A stretch of 27,226 nt of DNA from a virus. The position numbers were made by a program, and so were the translations under genes. Positions 12,759 through 21,206 of this stretch are shown one piece after another. Each line of letters begins with the position of its first letter. The stretch's first letter is position 1. The notes below the pieces were generated by a model. The model made no database searches. It had not been told where the DNA came from and saw only the letters and a program-made list of their open reading frames with translations. The DNA lies in the IMG/VR virus record IMGVR_UViG_3300034061_004232, positions 1-27,226 of that record; one strand, given 5' to 3'.

Positions 12759-12932
12759 ATGGCTCATACATCGTTAGAGTCATACTACAGAACTACATTT
12801 CAGTTAATGCAGCATCATAAATACTCATTAACAGAGTTAGAAAATATGGTTCCTTGGGAAAAGGAAGTTTATATCACTCTTCTTTCTCAATATATTGAAG
12901 AGCAAAATCTAAAGAACCAACAGAATGGCTAG
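12759..12932 (+). CDS. Small hub assembly factor-like protein, 57 aa
   Basis: This gene starts at ATG 12759, two bases after gp26, and overlaps the next gene by eight bases. The peptide reads YYRTTFQLMQHHKYSLTELENMVPWEKEVYI, that is, two helices joined by the pattern h-x-W-E-(K/R)-E-h-Y. Small proteins with a W-E-x-E motif (DUF6760-like) follow gp26-type genes in many contractile phages and related injection systems. They are thought to be tail assembly chaperones or hub assembly factors. The exact T4 equivalent is uncertain (gp51 is one possibility). Confidence 0.75.
   Translation: MAHTSLESYYRTTFQLMQHHKYSLTELENMVPWEKEVYITLLSQYIEEQNLKNQQNG
12816..12823 (+). promoter_or_regulatory. Late promoter octamer inside a gene (CATAAATA)
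   Basis: An exact CATAAATA lies within the 57-aa gene, 101 nt before the tape-measure-like gene. It could be an internal late promoter or chance, since His-Lys-Tyr codons create it. Confidence 0.35.
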
Positions 12933-14655
12933 TCTATCATCTCCAATTGGACCTACTATAGATGTTGTGGCAAGAACGGTTTCTAGTTCTGCCATAACTG
13001 GTGGTGCCGGTGGAGGTGGTGGTATTCCTGGCGGTGGCGGTGGAGGAGGAAGAGGTGGTGCTCTTGCAGTACAACCTCAGGCAAGTTTAGTTAATGTTGA
13101 AAGAAATCTAGAGATTCAAACCACTCAAAATATTCAACAAACTCAAGAGATTTCTGCACTTAGAAGCACGGTAGATGCTTTACGGACAGAAACAACAACT
13201 CTAAACAAAGGTCTTGTATCTATTTCTAATTTAATACAGCAAGATAGTGTAGTAGAGAAACAACAGGCAGCGGCAGAGGCAGAAAGTGAAAGAAAACTTG
13301 CCGAAACAAATATTAGATTGGGAAAAGAATCTCAACTAGAACAAAACATTACAAATGCTCTGGCGAAACCGGTTCAGGCTCTGCAGCAGAAAGTTGGTAA
13401 TATATTTGGAAGAATAGGAGAGGCTCTAGTTACATTATTTACAGGATGGTTGACAAATCAAGGAATTGAGGCACTTAAGGCAAACGCAGAAGGAAATAAA
13501 AATAAATTAGAAGAAATCAAAGATAATGTTCTCAAACATATTGGATATGCCGTAGGGGCTTTTGCCGCAATTAAAATAGGATTTGATTTGATAATTAAGA
13601 CTATTACCGGACTTGCAGGAAAAATCGGTGGTCTTGTACTTAAACTTGCCCTGGCGCCCTTAAATCTTATAAGAAAAGGTCTTCAAAGTGCTCCACTTAT
13701 AGGAGGTCTTTTTGGTGGTGGAAACAAACCTCCTGCCGGACCTGGTGTAAAACCTCCTGGGGGTGGGGGTATGTTGAGTGGGGCAGGAAACTTTATAAGA
13801 GGTTTGGCAGGACCCCTGTTGGCGGGGAGTGCATTAACTGGACTTGATATAGCACAAGGAGAAGACCCAGGAAGAGCGATTGCTGGTGCAACTACTGGAA
13901 TGATTACTTCTACTGTAGTAGGTGGTTTAACATCTTTAATTCCCATTCCTGGAACTGGTATTGTTGGTGGTGCTCTCGCTTATGGTCCAGGATCAGAATT
14001 TGGAAAGGATATGTATGATAAATTTTTTGGAAAAACATCAACATCACCAGCAGAAAAACCAACAGAACCACCACCAACAATAATGGCGCCTGTAGAAGCA
14101 TCCGCAAAAATTTCACCATCAACAGTTGAACCACAAAACTCTATACTTCCAACCTTAGTAGCACAAACACCTGAGGCATCACCAGCACCCGCAGCAGTAC
14201 AACCACAAACACCCGCAATTCCTCCACCAAGTCCTGAAATGACTAAACAGTTTCAGATGGCGTGGGATTATAGGAATAATGGATTTGCAAGAGGAAGAAT
14301 TGAGTCTGCCTGGAACAATATGTCTGTAGAGCAGCAACAGCAGGCAAAAATCTGGGCACAATCAAAAGGATATGATTGGACTGAAATGAAGTTGACTGAA
14401 AAACCTTCTATGTCTCAGGCAGCACCTCTACCCTCGGCACAGGTTCAACCACTTCCAAAACCCACTCAAAATGTAGGAGAACTTCCAGAACCATCTCCGA
14501 ATGTTATTATGATTCCATCAGGTCAAATTAATAATCAACGATCCTCTATTTCACAAGCACCAACAAATGGCACCGATACTCCTTTGATTAGTTCTTCTAA
14601 TCCTGATAATTTTTATGTTCTTTATTCTCAATTAAACTATAATGTGGTAATGTAA
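12925..14655 (+). CDS. Tape-measure/hub-like structural protein, 576 aa
   Basis: The order is: a Gly-rich N-terminal linker (residues 24-45), a coiled coil (about 52-140, QTTQNIQQTQEISALRSTVD), a hydrophobic helical core (about 160-270, FGRIGEALVTLFTGWLTNQG), a Gly/Pro-rich section, a second hydrophobic region with glycine zippers (about 290-360), and a Pro/Ala/Gln-rich tail. The layout and place behind gp26 fit a tape-measure or hub protein comparable to T4 gp29 (590 residues), which sets tail length and is expelled or unfolded on DNA ejection. Similarity to T4 is not visible by eye. The core resembles part of the next gene. Confidence 0.65.
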   Translation: MASLSSPIGPTIDVVARTVSSSAITGGAGGGGGIPGGGGGGGRGGALAVQPQASLVNVERNLEIQTTQNIQQTQEISALRSTVDALRTETTTLNKGLVSISNLIQQDSVVEKQQAAAEAESERKLAETNIRLGKESQLEQNITNALAKPVQALQQKVGNIFGRIGEALVTLFTGWLTNQGIEALKANAEGNKNKLEEIKDNVLKHIGYAVGAFAAIKIGFDLIIKTITGLAGKIGGLVLKLALAPLNLIRKGLQSAPLIGGLFGGGNKPPAGPGVKPPGGGGMLSGAGNFIRGLAGPLLAGSALTGLDIAQGEDPGRAIAGATTGMITSTVVGGLTSLIPIPGTGIVGGALAYGPGSEFGKDMYDKFFGKTSTSPAEKPTEPPPTIMAPVEASAKISPSTVEPQNSILPTLVAQTPEASPAPAAVQPQTPAIPPPSPEMTKQFQMAWDYRNNGFARGRIESAWNNMSVEQQQQAKIWAQSKGYDWTEMKLTEKPSMSQAAPLPSAQVQPLPKPTQNVGELPEPSPNVIMIPSGQINNQRSSISQAPTNGTDTPLISSSNPDNFYVLYSQLNYNVVM

Positions 14656-14656
14656 T

Positions 14657-16546
14657 ATGGCAATCTCATCACCACTTCAATCAAAAGTTCCGACAGGTTC
14701 GACAAAAACAATAAAAAAGTTACAGAGTATTTTACTCAATAGAACAAGAGTTAGAAAAGAAATATTTCAAAATAAAACAATCTTACAAAGTCGCAGAATA
14801 GAAAATGAAAGAAGAAAACAAAGAGAGGATGAACTTGAGGCATCTAATCTTGTAACAAGACCTCGTGGACCTGCACAGTTAATTTCCGGTAGTGCCAAAG
14901 GATTTTTTGGAAGATTAGTAGGATTTCTTGGTTATTTGACCGCAGGATGGATAATTAATAATCTACCCACCTGGATTTCAATGGGTAAGGAGTTTATTGC
15001 CAGAACTCAACAGATGGGTCAGATACTTGGAAACTTTATTGTAAAAAGCACTGATATATTTAAAGATTTCACACGACTTTTGGGTGCGCCCTTAACAAAT
15101 CTAATGACATTTGATTTTCTTGATACTTCTGGAAGAGTTAAAACTGCTTTTGATGAACTAAATTTAAGTGTAGATAATTGGGGAACTGGATTTGAGGATG
15201 CCATTAAATTGCTCACGACTCCATTAACCGAGGGTATTGCTTCTGGTGAGGATGCTCCGGCGACTGGAACTCGAATTACTGATGAAGGTGCCTATGAAAC
15301 ATCGGCACCTTATAGTGGTAGTGAAACTGTTAGTGGGGGGAGTTCAGATTTTTGGACTTTAGTTGCTGTTGCTGCTAGAGAAGACGGAGATCCTCAAGGA
15401 AGAGCAGATGTGGCTCAGTCAATTTATAATAGACTTGCATCTGGTGCATATTCTGGAAAAACCATAAGAGAATTGATTATAGCAGAGGGGCAATATCAAC
15501 CAACTTGGGATTATCCAAGAAAAAGGGGGGATAGAAAACCAAATCCAGAATGGATTAATATTACAGATGCAGAGTCTGCAGCAAAAGCATCTGATATGAG
15601 TGTTGGTGCTATAAAAAGTGTTGCCGCTAACTTAACAAATCCAACATTGCAAAAGAACGCAGTTGAATTTGTTCAGGGTAGAACTGATTTTACAAATTAT
15701 TCTAAAAAAAATAGAAGAGGGCAGATTTTAAGAAAATCTGGAGATAATTATTTTGGGTGGGATTGGAACTATTCTCAAAATATCATTGGATCTACTCCAA
15801 ATTTTGGAACAACAAGATCTCAACAACAAGCAACTCCAGGAATGGGTCAATCTTTTAGACCATTACCCCAAGGTTCATTTAAAGGTGGGGAAAGTCAAAA
15901 ATTTGGAGCTTCTAGAGATGGAGGATCTAGAAAACACCTTGGTATTGATATTACAGAGTCTAATTGGAAACGAGGAAGTGACCCAAGAATACCAGTAGTT
16001 GCAATTCGTGGTGGAGTTGTTTCTTCAAGAGATTATGTTGGTGGAACAAAATATGATAGTGGAATGGTGATAGATCAGGATGATGGATATTCAGTAAGAT
16101 ATTTACATATGACTCCATCAGTAAGACCCGGACAAAAGGTATCTGCGGGGCAAAGAATAGGAAGATTGGTAGATCTTGGAGATCAAACACACTTACATAT
16201 TGAATTATATTCCGGAAGTAGACTTTTAGATCCTACAAATTATATTAAGACTATTGAAAAGGGTGGAGTTCCTCCATCTATAGCAAGACAACAACCACCA
16301 TCCCCATCACCGGCACAAATAACTCCAACCGGAACTCCCCAAAATCCACAAATAACTCAATCATTAGCACCAGAGAGAACCGGACCAACGGTGATTATTT
16401 CTCAAAATCCTTCATCTCCTGCACGGCAAATGATGTATTCTGGTGGTCGAGGTTCTTCTGGTGGAGGGTCTCCGCAAATAAGTGAATTTGCCTTGTTAAA
16501 TAATTTTATGCGTAATAAACTTCTACTCGACCTCGCTTACCTATAA
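14657..16546 (+). CDS. Hub/tape-measure-like protein with SleB-like and M23 hydrolase domains, 629 aa
   Basis: Domains in order: a basic helical N-terminus (14-60), a hydrophobic core related to the preceding protein (about 82-140, GFFGRLVGFLGYLTAGWIIN), a SleB/hydrolase_2-like domain (about 230-375, AREDGDPQGRADVAQSIYNR with E242 as candidate catalytic acid, and EGQYQP at 278-283), then an M23 metallo-endopeptidase (about 407-530). The M23 zinc site is H427-L-G-I-D431 and H514, with H484 (YLHM) and H512 as catalytic histidines. The tail is Pro-rich. It should cut glycan and peptide bonds of the host cell wall during infection. One base after the 576-aa gene; the stop overlaps gp27. Confidence 0.82.
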   Translation: MAISSPLQSKVPTGSTKTIKKLQSILLNRTRVRKEIFQNKTILQSRRIENERRKQREDELEASNLVTRPRGPAQLISGSAKGFFGRLVGFLGYLTAGWIINNLPTWISMGKEFIARTQQMGQILGNFIVKSTDIFKDFTRLLGAPLTNLMTFDFLDTSGRVKTAFDELNLSVDNWGTGFEDAIKLLTTPLTEGIASGEDAPATGTRITDEGAYETSAPYSGSETVSGGSSDFWTLVAVAAREDGDPQGRADVAQSIYNRLASGAYSGKTIRELIIAEGQYQPTWDYPRKRGDRKPNPEWINITDAESAAKASDMSVGAIKSVAANLTNPTLQKNAVEFVQGRTDFTNYSKKNRRGQILRKSGDNYFGWDWNYSQNIIGSTPNFGTTRSQQQATPGMGQSFRPLPQGSFKGGESQKFGASRDGGSRKHLGIDITESNWKRGSDPRIPVVAIRGGVVSSRDYVGGTKYDSGMVIDQDDGYSVRYLHMTPSVRPGQKVSAGQRIGRLVDLGDQTHLHIELYSGSRLLDPTNYIKTIEKGGVPPSIARQQPPSPSPAQITPTGTPQNPQITQSLAPERTGPTVIISQNPSSPARQMMYSGGRGSSGGGSPQISEFALLNNFMRNKLLLDLAYL

Positions 16547-17889
16547 TGTCAATTAGTAAATCCCTATATGAAGAACTAGTTCTTGAGTCAAACGACCAAA
16601 AAAGAACGATTGACATCAAAAATGGTACGATTGCACTTGAATATTTTGAGGATATTTTTTCTCCAACAATTACTGCCAGACTCAAAGTAGTTAATACCGG
16701 AGAAACAATCACATCCTTTAAGAACCAAGACGGAGAAAGGCAATCAATTTATAATGGTCTTCCTCTTCGTGGTGGTGAAAGACTTTCGATGAAAGTTGCC
16801 GGAAATGTTCCCGGAAGAGAATCACTAGATTTCTCAAATAATCCAAAAAAATATCTTTATGTTTCAAGTATTACGGATGTAATTTCCGAGGCACAACAAG
16901 AAAGTTTCACTCTAAATCTAGTTTCAAGAGAGGCAATTACGAACGAAACCTCAAGAGTGATGAGAAAATATTCGACATCATCGAAGATTAGTGAGTCAGT
17001 TCGTAAAATCTTAACCGATGTTCTAAAAACTGATAGTATCGGAACAATTGATGAAACTTCCAATAAGTATGGTTTTATTGGAAATATGAGAAAACCATTT
17101 ACCACACTAATTTGGTTGGCATCTAAAGGTGTTCCTGTGGTTTCTGGAGATGCAACTGCCGGATTTGTATTTTATCAAACTCGTGATGGATTTCAGTTTC
17201 GTGCAATTGATAATCTAATCGCTCAAAAACCAAAGGCAACTTATGTTTATAGTCCAACAACCGTTTCTTATGATGATAATAATGAAAAGGTTAATAATGA
17301 GTTTAAGATTCTGAATTATAATACCGAAAAAAATCAAAATTTAATTGAGAAACTTCGTCTTGGAACCTATGCAAGTCAAAGAACATTTTTTAATCCTCTA
17401 GACTTTACATTTACGGATCCTCAAAGGGGACTTTTTAAGTTGGAGGACTATGCTAATAAAACAGAAAATCTTGGCGGAACAGATTTAAGACTTCCTAAAA
17501 TATCAGAGGGTTCTGATTTATCTCTTGGTGATGCTCCTTCTAGAATTATTACCGCTATTTTAGATATCGGAACCGTAGAAAAAGAAGTATCAAAATCCGA
17601 AAATGCCGACCCATCACTATACCAATCTCAATCTTTAATGAGATATAATATTCTTTTTACTCAAACCTTAAATGTAATGGTTCCGGGAAATATAGATTTG
17701 AGAGCGGGGGATGTTATTGAGTGTTTATTTCCTGCCGTCTCACAAACAGACAAGAGAGAACATGATTCCGAAACAAGTGGTCTATATATGATTAAGGAAC
17801 TTTGCCACCATTTTAATGTCAATAATTCCTATACTTCGATGAAATTGCTGAGAGATACTTTTGGAGTCAATAATAAGGAGAGAAAATGA
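16546..17889 (+). CDS. gp27: Baseplate hub protein gp27-like
   Basis: gp27 forms the trimeric hub cylinder that binds gp5. The 447-residue protein (T4: 391) begins with LVLESNDQKRTIDIKNGTIALEYFEDIFSP, an N-terminal beta-barrel pattern typical of hub proteins, followed by LRGGERLSMKV and VISEAQQESFTLNLVSREA. A helical block (KISESVRKILTDVLKTD) precedes a second barrel ending LDLRAGDVIECLF-like strands and YMIKELCHHFNVNNSYT. The order immediately before the gp5-like gene supports the call. It overlaps the previous gene by TAATG and the next by ATGA. Confidence 0.8.
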   Translation: MSISKSLYEELVLESNDQKRTIDIKNGTIALEYFEDIFSPTITARLKVVNTGETITSFKNQDGERQSIYNGLPLRGGERLSMKVAGNVPGRESLDFSNNPKKYLYVSSITDVISEAQQESFTLNLVSREAITNETSRVMRKYSTSSKISESVRKILTDVLKTDSIGTIDETSNKYGFIGNMRKPFTTLIWLASKGVPVVSGDATAGFVFYQTRDGFQFRAIDNLIAQKPKATYVYSPTTVSYDDNNEKVNNEFKILNYNTEKNQNLIEKLRLGTYASQRTFFNPLDFTFTDPQRGLFKLEDYANKTENLGGTDLRLPKISEGSDLSLGDAPSRIITAILDIGTVEKEVSKSENADPSLYQSQSLMRYNILFTQTLNVMVPGNIDLRAGDVIECLFPAVSQTDKREHDSETSGLYMIKELCHHFNVNNSYTSMKLLRDTFGVNNKERK

Positions 17890-19931
17890 TAGACGAATCA
17901 TTACTCAAAAGTAATTTTCTAGGAAGAGATGGATTTCGTTGGTGGGTAGGTCAAATTCCACCAGAATCGTCTCATGGTGGTCAAATTAATGGAGCAGGAT
18001 GGGGAAATAGATTTAAGGTTCGTATTATGGGATATCATCCTTATAATACGGTAGAACTTCCGAATGAAGATTTACCCTGGGCACAGTGTTTATTGCCAAC
18101 AACCTCAGGTACTGGAGCAGGAAATAATGCAACTTCAGTAAAAGTATCTCCTGGTGATACTGTATTTGGATTCTTCCTGGATGGTGATAATGCTCAGATT
18201 CCGGTTATTATGGGATGCTTCGGAAGAACTTCACAAGTTCCTTCTGGGGATTATGCTGGACCTTTTATACCTTTTACTGGATATACTAGTAAGGTTAAAA
18301 AACCAAATGGCACACTAAAACCTGACCAATCACTTGAACAAAATGCAGATGCTCAAAAATCTCCAAGAAGTGTCTCACCACAACAAGCAGAATCAATTGC
18401 ATCTGATGAGATTTCTTCTTTTAGTGCAATTGGTGATAAAATTCAACTTGGAAATACAGTAAACAATACTATTATTGGCAAAATATCTACTGAGGTTGGT
18501 AATTTACTGAATAAGGTTAAGGCACCCGCAATCTTTACGGATATTGCAAATGAAATTACTCGTGTAACTGACAAGATACAGGCAATTACAAACGGTCTTG
18601 TCGGTAATATGGTAAATGGATTGTATAAAGGTATGATACCAATATTAAATAGTGGTCTCAAATTACTTTATGATTCAGTTTATAGTATAGTTTTAGCGGC
18701 AACTCAAAATCCTGCAGCTGCTCATCTTGCTGGTGTTGCCGCACAAACTGCGATGGTTAATCCAATTAAAGCAGTAGAACAGGCAATCTCCTGTGTTGCC
18801 GGTGCAATCGTAAGTGGTCTTGGCAGTCTCATAGGAGAAATACTTAATTCTGCAGTTGATAATGTTCAAAATTTTGTTTCTTGTGCCGCAAATCAATTTA
18901 CTGGAGTACTCGTTAATGATATTATTAATAAAATATCAAGCGGATTAAGTGACTCACTTGCAGGAATTCAGCCAATTTTAGAATTTGTTCCATCATTTAG
19001 TGTTGATAGATTTTTGCGTAATAGTATAGATTCAATCAAAGGTCTTGTTGGATTATTTGATTGTAACCAGAGTAAAGGAAAATCTAATGGTATTGTTGAT
19101 GAATGGATAATTGGTTCTGGACCGGCAAATGCACCCGCACCTAGTTTTGATGAAATTCTTGAAAATGCAAATACTACTAATGCAATAGCAAATTCTGGTG
19201 ATGTATTGAGTGGAGTCTCAGGAATTGCGGGTGCATTTAGTACGATAAACAATATTCCAAATCAAATTGGTGGTTGCTATACCGGACCACCACTATTTTG
19301 TAGTGCCCCTGTTGTGACTATTTTTGGTGGTGGTGGATCTGGTGCTACTGCAATTCCACTAATTGGAGCAATTTCTGGTTCAACCGGAAGTATTATTGGT
19401 ACAAAAGTAACAAATGGAGGTTCTGGATATAGATTCCCACCATTCGTGGAGATTATGGATAATTGTAATCAGGGATATGGTGCAGTTGCCAGAGCAACCA
19501 TTAATGATGCCGGAGAAGTTGATTCAATTTATATTGTATCCGAAGGTGAAAATTATCCAACGGGAGATTTATATGATAATTCCGTATCTACAACCGCAGA
19601 TACTGTAATTAATAGTTTAACCGAGAATCAAACACAATCATTAATTGCCAGAAATTATAGTGTGAATAAAATTATTATTCAAAATCCTGGAAGGAATTAT
19701 ATTAATGGTGATAAGGCAACCGATCAATTTGATAATGAATATTCTATTGAAATATTTGAGGGTTCTATTACTAAGATTCAACCAATAAATACTATAGTTA
19801 TTGTGAATGATCTTCCGGTGATTACTATTGAATCTGATACTGGTTCTGGTGCCATATTAAGACCCATACTAGATACGCCGCCAGCAGAGTTCCAAGGTGA
19901 AGTAAAACAAGTAATAGATTGTGTAACATAA
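17886..19931 (+). CDS. gp5: gp5-like hub spike base (OB-fold) without lysozyme, 681 aa
   Basis: Residues 1-120 match the gp5 OB-fold: FRWWVGQIPPESS, RFKVRIMGYHPYN, LPNEDLPWAQCLLPTTSGTG, GDTVFGFFLDGDNAQIPVIMG. T4 has EKLPWMSVIQPITS and GTRVYGHFLD. The T4 lysozyme domain that should follow is absent. Instead there is a hydrophobic helical region (about 170-410) with many small residues. Near 473-565 is a GGSGY beta module (TNGGSGYRFPPFVEI, GENYPTG), followed by another degenerate copy (NPGRNYING). The beta-helix needle is in the next gene. It forms the base of the central spike and binds gp27. Confidence 0.82.
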   Translation: MIDESLLKSNFLGRDGFRWWVGQIPPESSHGGQINGAGWGNRFKVRIMGYHPYNTVELPNEDLPWAQCLLPTTSGTGAGNNATSVKVSPGDTVFGFFLDGDNAQIPVIMGCFGRTSQVPSGDYAGPFIPFTGYTSKVKKPNGTLKPDQSLEQNADAQKSPRSVSPQQAESIASDEISSFSAIGDKIQLGNTVNNTIIGKISTEVGNLLNKVKAPAIFTDIANEITRVTDKIQAITNGLVGNMVNGLYKGMIPILNSGLKLLYDSVYSIVLAATQNPAAAHLAGVAAQTAMVNPIKAVEQAISCVAGAIVSGLGSLIGEILNSAVDNVQNFVSCAANQFTGVLVNDIINKISSGLSDSLAGIQPILEFVPSFSVDRFLRNSIDSIKGLVGLFDCNQSKGKSNGIVDEWIIGSGPANAPAPSFDEILENANTTNAIANSGDVLSGVSGIAGAFSTINNIPNQIGGCYTGPPLFCSAPVVTIFGGGGSGATAIPLIGAISGSTGSIIGTKVTNGGSGYRFPPFVEIMDNCNQGYGAVARATINDAGEVDSIYIVSEGENYPTGDLYDNSVSTTADTVINSLTENQTQSLIARNYSVNKIIIQNPGRNYINGDKATDQFDNEYSIEIFEGSITKIQPINTIVIVNDLPVITIESDTGSGAILRPILDTPPAEFQGEVKQVIDCVT

Positions 19932-19932
19932 A

Positions 19933-20541
19933 ATGGCAGAAAGACCTTTTGATAAACAAAACTGGCAGGGAAGAAGTCTAACAAGTTTTGGACCAAAGTT
20001 CAGAATAGATATGAACAATCCTCAAATGGGTTGTAATGGTACTGAAGTTTATAATCTTTATGCCGTAACTAATAATAATGATGTTTGTCTTACCGGATTG
20101 GCTGAAGGTGGAAATTATAGAATATACAATGACCGATCAATAGAAATTATTGCCGGACAAAAAAGTGAGTCAAATGGTGTAGATATTATTATTAGTGGAA
20201 GAAATGGTGATGTTTGTATAACCGCAGAAAAAAATGGAAGAGTAAGAATTCGTGCTCAAAATATTATGATTGACGCAGATGAAGATGTAGATATTAAAGC
20301 AGGGAGAAATATTACATTAGATTCTGGTTCCGGAAGAATCCTACTCAAAGCAAATAAGGCAGATTGTGACGCACTAACCGGAAATCTAGTACCAAAGAAT
20401 ACTAATTGGGGTGCTCAAGTCTTTGCCGGAACATTTGTTGGTTCTGATGTTATTGATGCAGCATTTAATATTGCTGATGTATTCGTTGATAGTGGTGATA
20501 TTGGCATTGGTGGCAATGTAACTTCAATTGTAGGATTATAA
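19933..20541 (+). CDS. Beta-helix spike/needle protein (gp5 C-terminal-like), 202 aa
   Basis: After an N-terminal part (residues 1-45) the sequence is built of short strands of alternating residues typical of the gp5C/VgrG triple beta-helix: RIYNDRSIEIIAGQ, DIIISGRNGDVCITAEKN, GRVRIRAQNIMIDADEDVDI and KAGRNITLDSGSGRILLKA. In T4 this structure is the C-terminal third of gp5; here it is a separate gene one base after the OB-fold gene. It probably forms a trimeric needle at the tip of the baseplate that pierces the outer membrane. Cys residues could bind metal or cross-link. Function by structural analogy. Confidence 0.78.
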   Translation: MAERPFDKQNWQGRSLTSFGPKFRIDMNNPQMGCNGTEVYNLYAVTNNNDVCLTGLAEGGNYRIYNDRSIEIIAGQKSESNGVDIIISGRNGDVCITAEKNGRVRIRAQNIMIDADEDVDIKAGRNITLDSGSGRILLKANKADCDALTGNLVPKNTNWGAQVFAGTFVGSDVIDAAFNIADVFVDSGDIGIGGNVTSIVGL

Positions 20542-20542
20542 A

Positions 20543-21166
20543 ATGTCAAATATTAATGTAACCGGACAACAGGCATATTTTAATGAAGATGCTAAGTTCT
20601 TTAAGGACGTTTACATTTATGGAACTCTTTATTATGATTTTGAAACCAAAAATGTCACCGAAGTATTTCAAAATATAGAAGTTAAAGGAAATGCAGAATT
20701 TTTATCTGATGTTTATATTAATGGAAATTTAAATGTAGGAATTTTAACAGTTAGGAAAAGATTAGATGTTGGGATTGGGGGAACGGTATTAAGAGCAATT
20801 GCAGATCTTGAGGGACTTCCTTTTTTAACTGGTAAAGTAGGAATAGGAAGCACTTCACCTAAACAATCACTTGATGTAATTGGAAATACTATAGTTAGCG
20901 GTCAAGTTGGTATTGGGAGTGCAATTCCCCAACAAAGACTTGATATTGCCGGAAGCGTAAAAATAGATGAGAATATTTATGACTCAGTAAATGTTCCCGG
21001 AAGAAATGGATATCAACTGTCCAGAGATATTGGTGGAATTCGTTGGATTCCTCTTATTGTCGATGGTGCATCACCGGGAGTTGGATTTGGTACAGTAGTA
21101 GGACTTTCCACATACTCTGAGGGAATTTTCATTTTAGACGAGGGAGTTCCACTTTATCCGGAATGA
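20543..21166 (+). CDS. Modular tail structural/fibre protein, 207 aa
   Basis: The N-terminus is made of short beta strands (AEFLSDVYINGNLNVGILTV) resembling fibre shaft repeats. Two copies of the phage fibre motif VGIG-x5-Q-x-LDV follow (GKVGIGSTSPKQSLDVIGN and QVGIGSAIPQQRLDIAGS). The C-terminal 60 residues (RNGYQLSRDIGGIRWIPL) look like a small capping domain. It lies directly behind the needle gene and ahead of large fibres, so it may be an adaptor or short fibre. No T4 homologue is recognised. Confidence 0.7.
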   Translation: MSNINVTGQQAYFNEDAKFFKDVYIYGTLYYDFETKNVTEVFQNIEVKGNAEFLSDVYINGNLNVGILTVRKRLDVGIGGTVLRAIADLEGLPFLTGKVGIGSTSPKQSLDVIGNTIVSGQVGIGSAIPQQRLDIAGSVKIDENIYDSVNVPGRNGYQLSRDIGGIRWIPLIVDGASPGVGFGTVVGLSTYSEGIFILDEGVPLYPE

Positions 21167-21177
21167 TAATTATTATC

Positions 21178-21185
21178 CATAAATA
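21178..21185 (+). promoter_or_regulatory. T4-type late promoter (CATAAATA)
   Basis: An exact CATAAATA lies in the 40-nt gap ahead of the 833-aa fibre gene (ATG 21207), 21 nt upstream of the start. This is the best late promoter within the tail operon. Confidence 0.7.
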
Positions 21186-21206
21186 TTTTTAACATAAAGA
21201 ATTAAA

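Noticed and set aside
13683-14361. Minus-strand frames opposite the 576-aa gene
   Set aside because: They arise from repetitive Pro/Gly/Gln codons on the sense strand.
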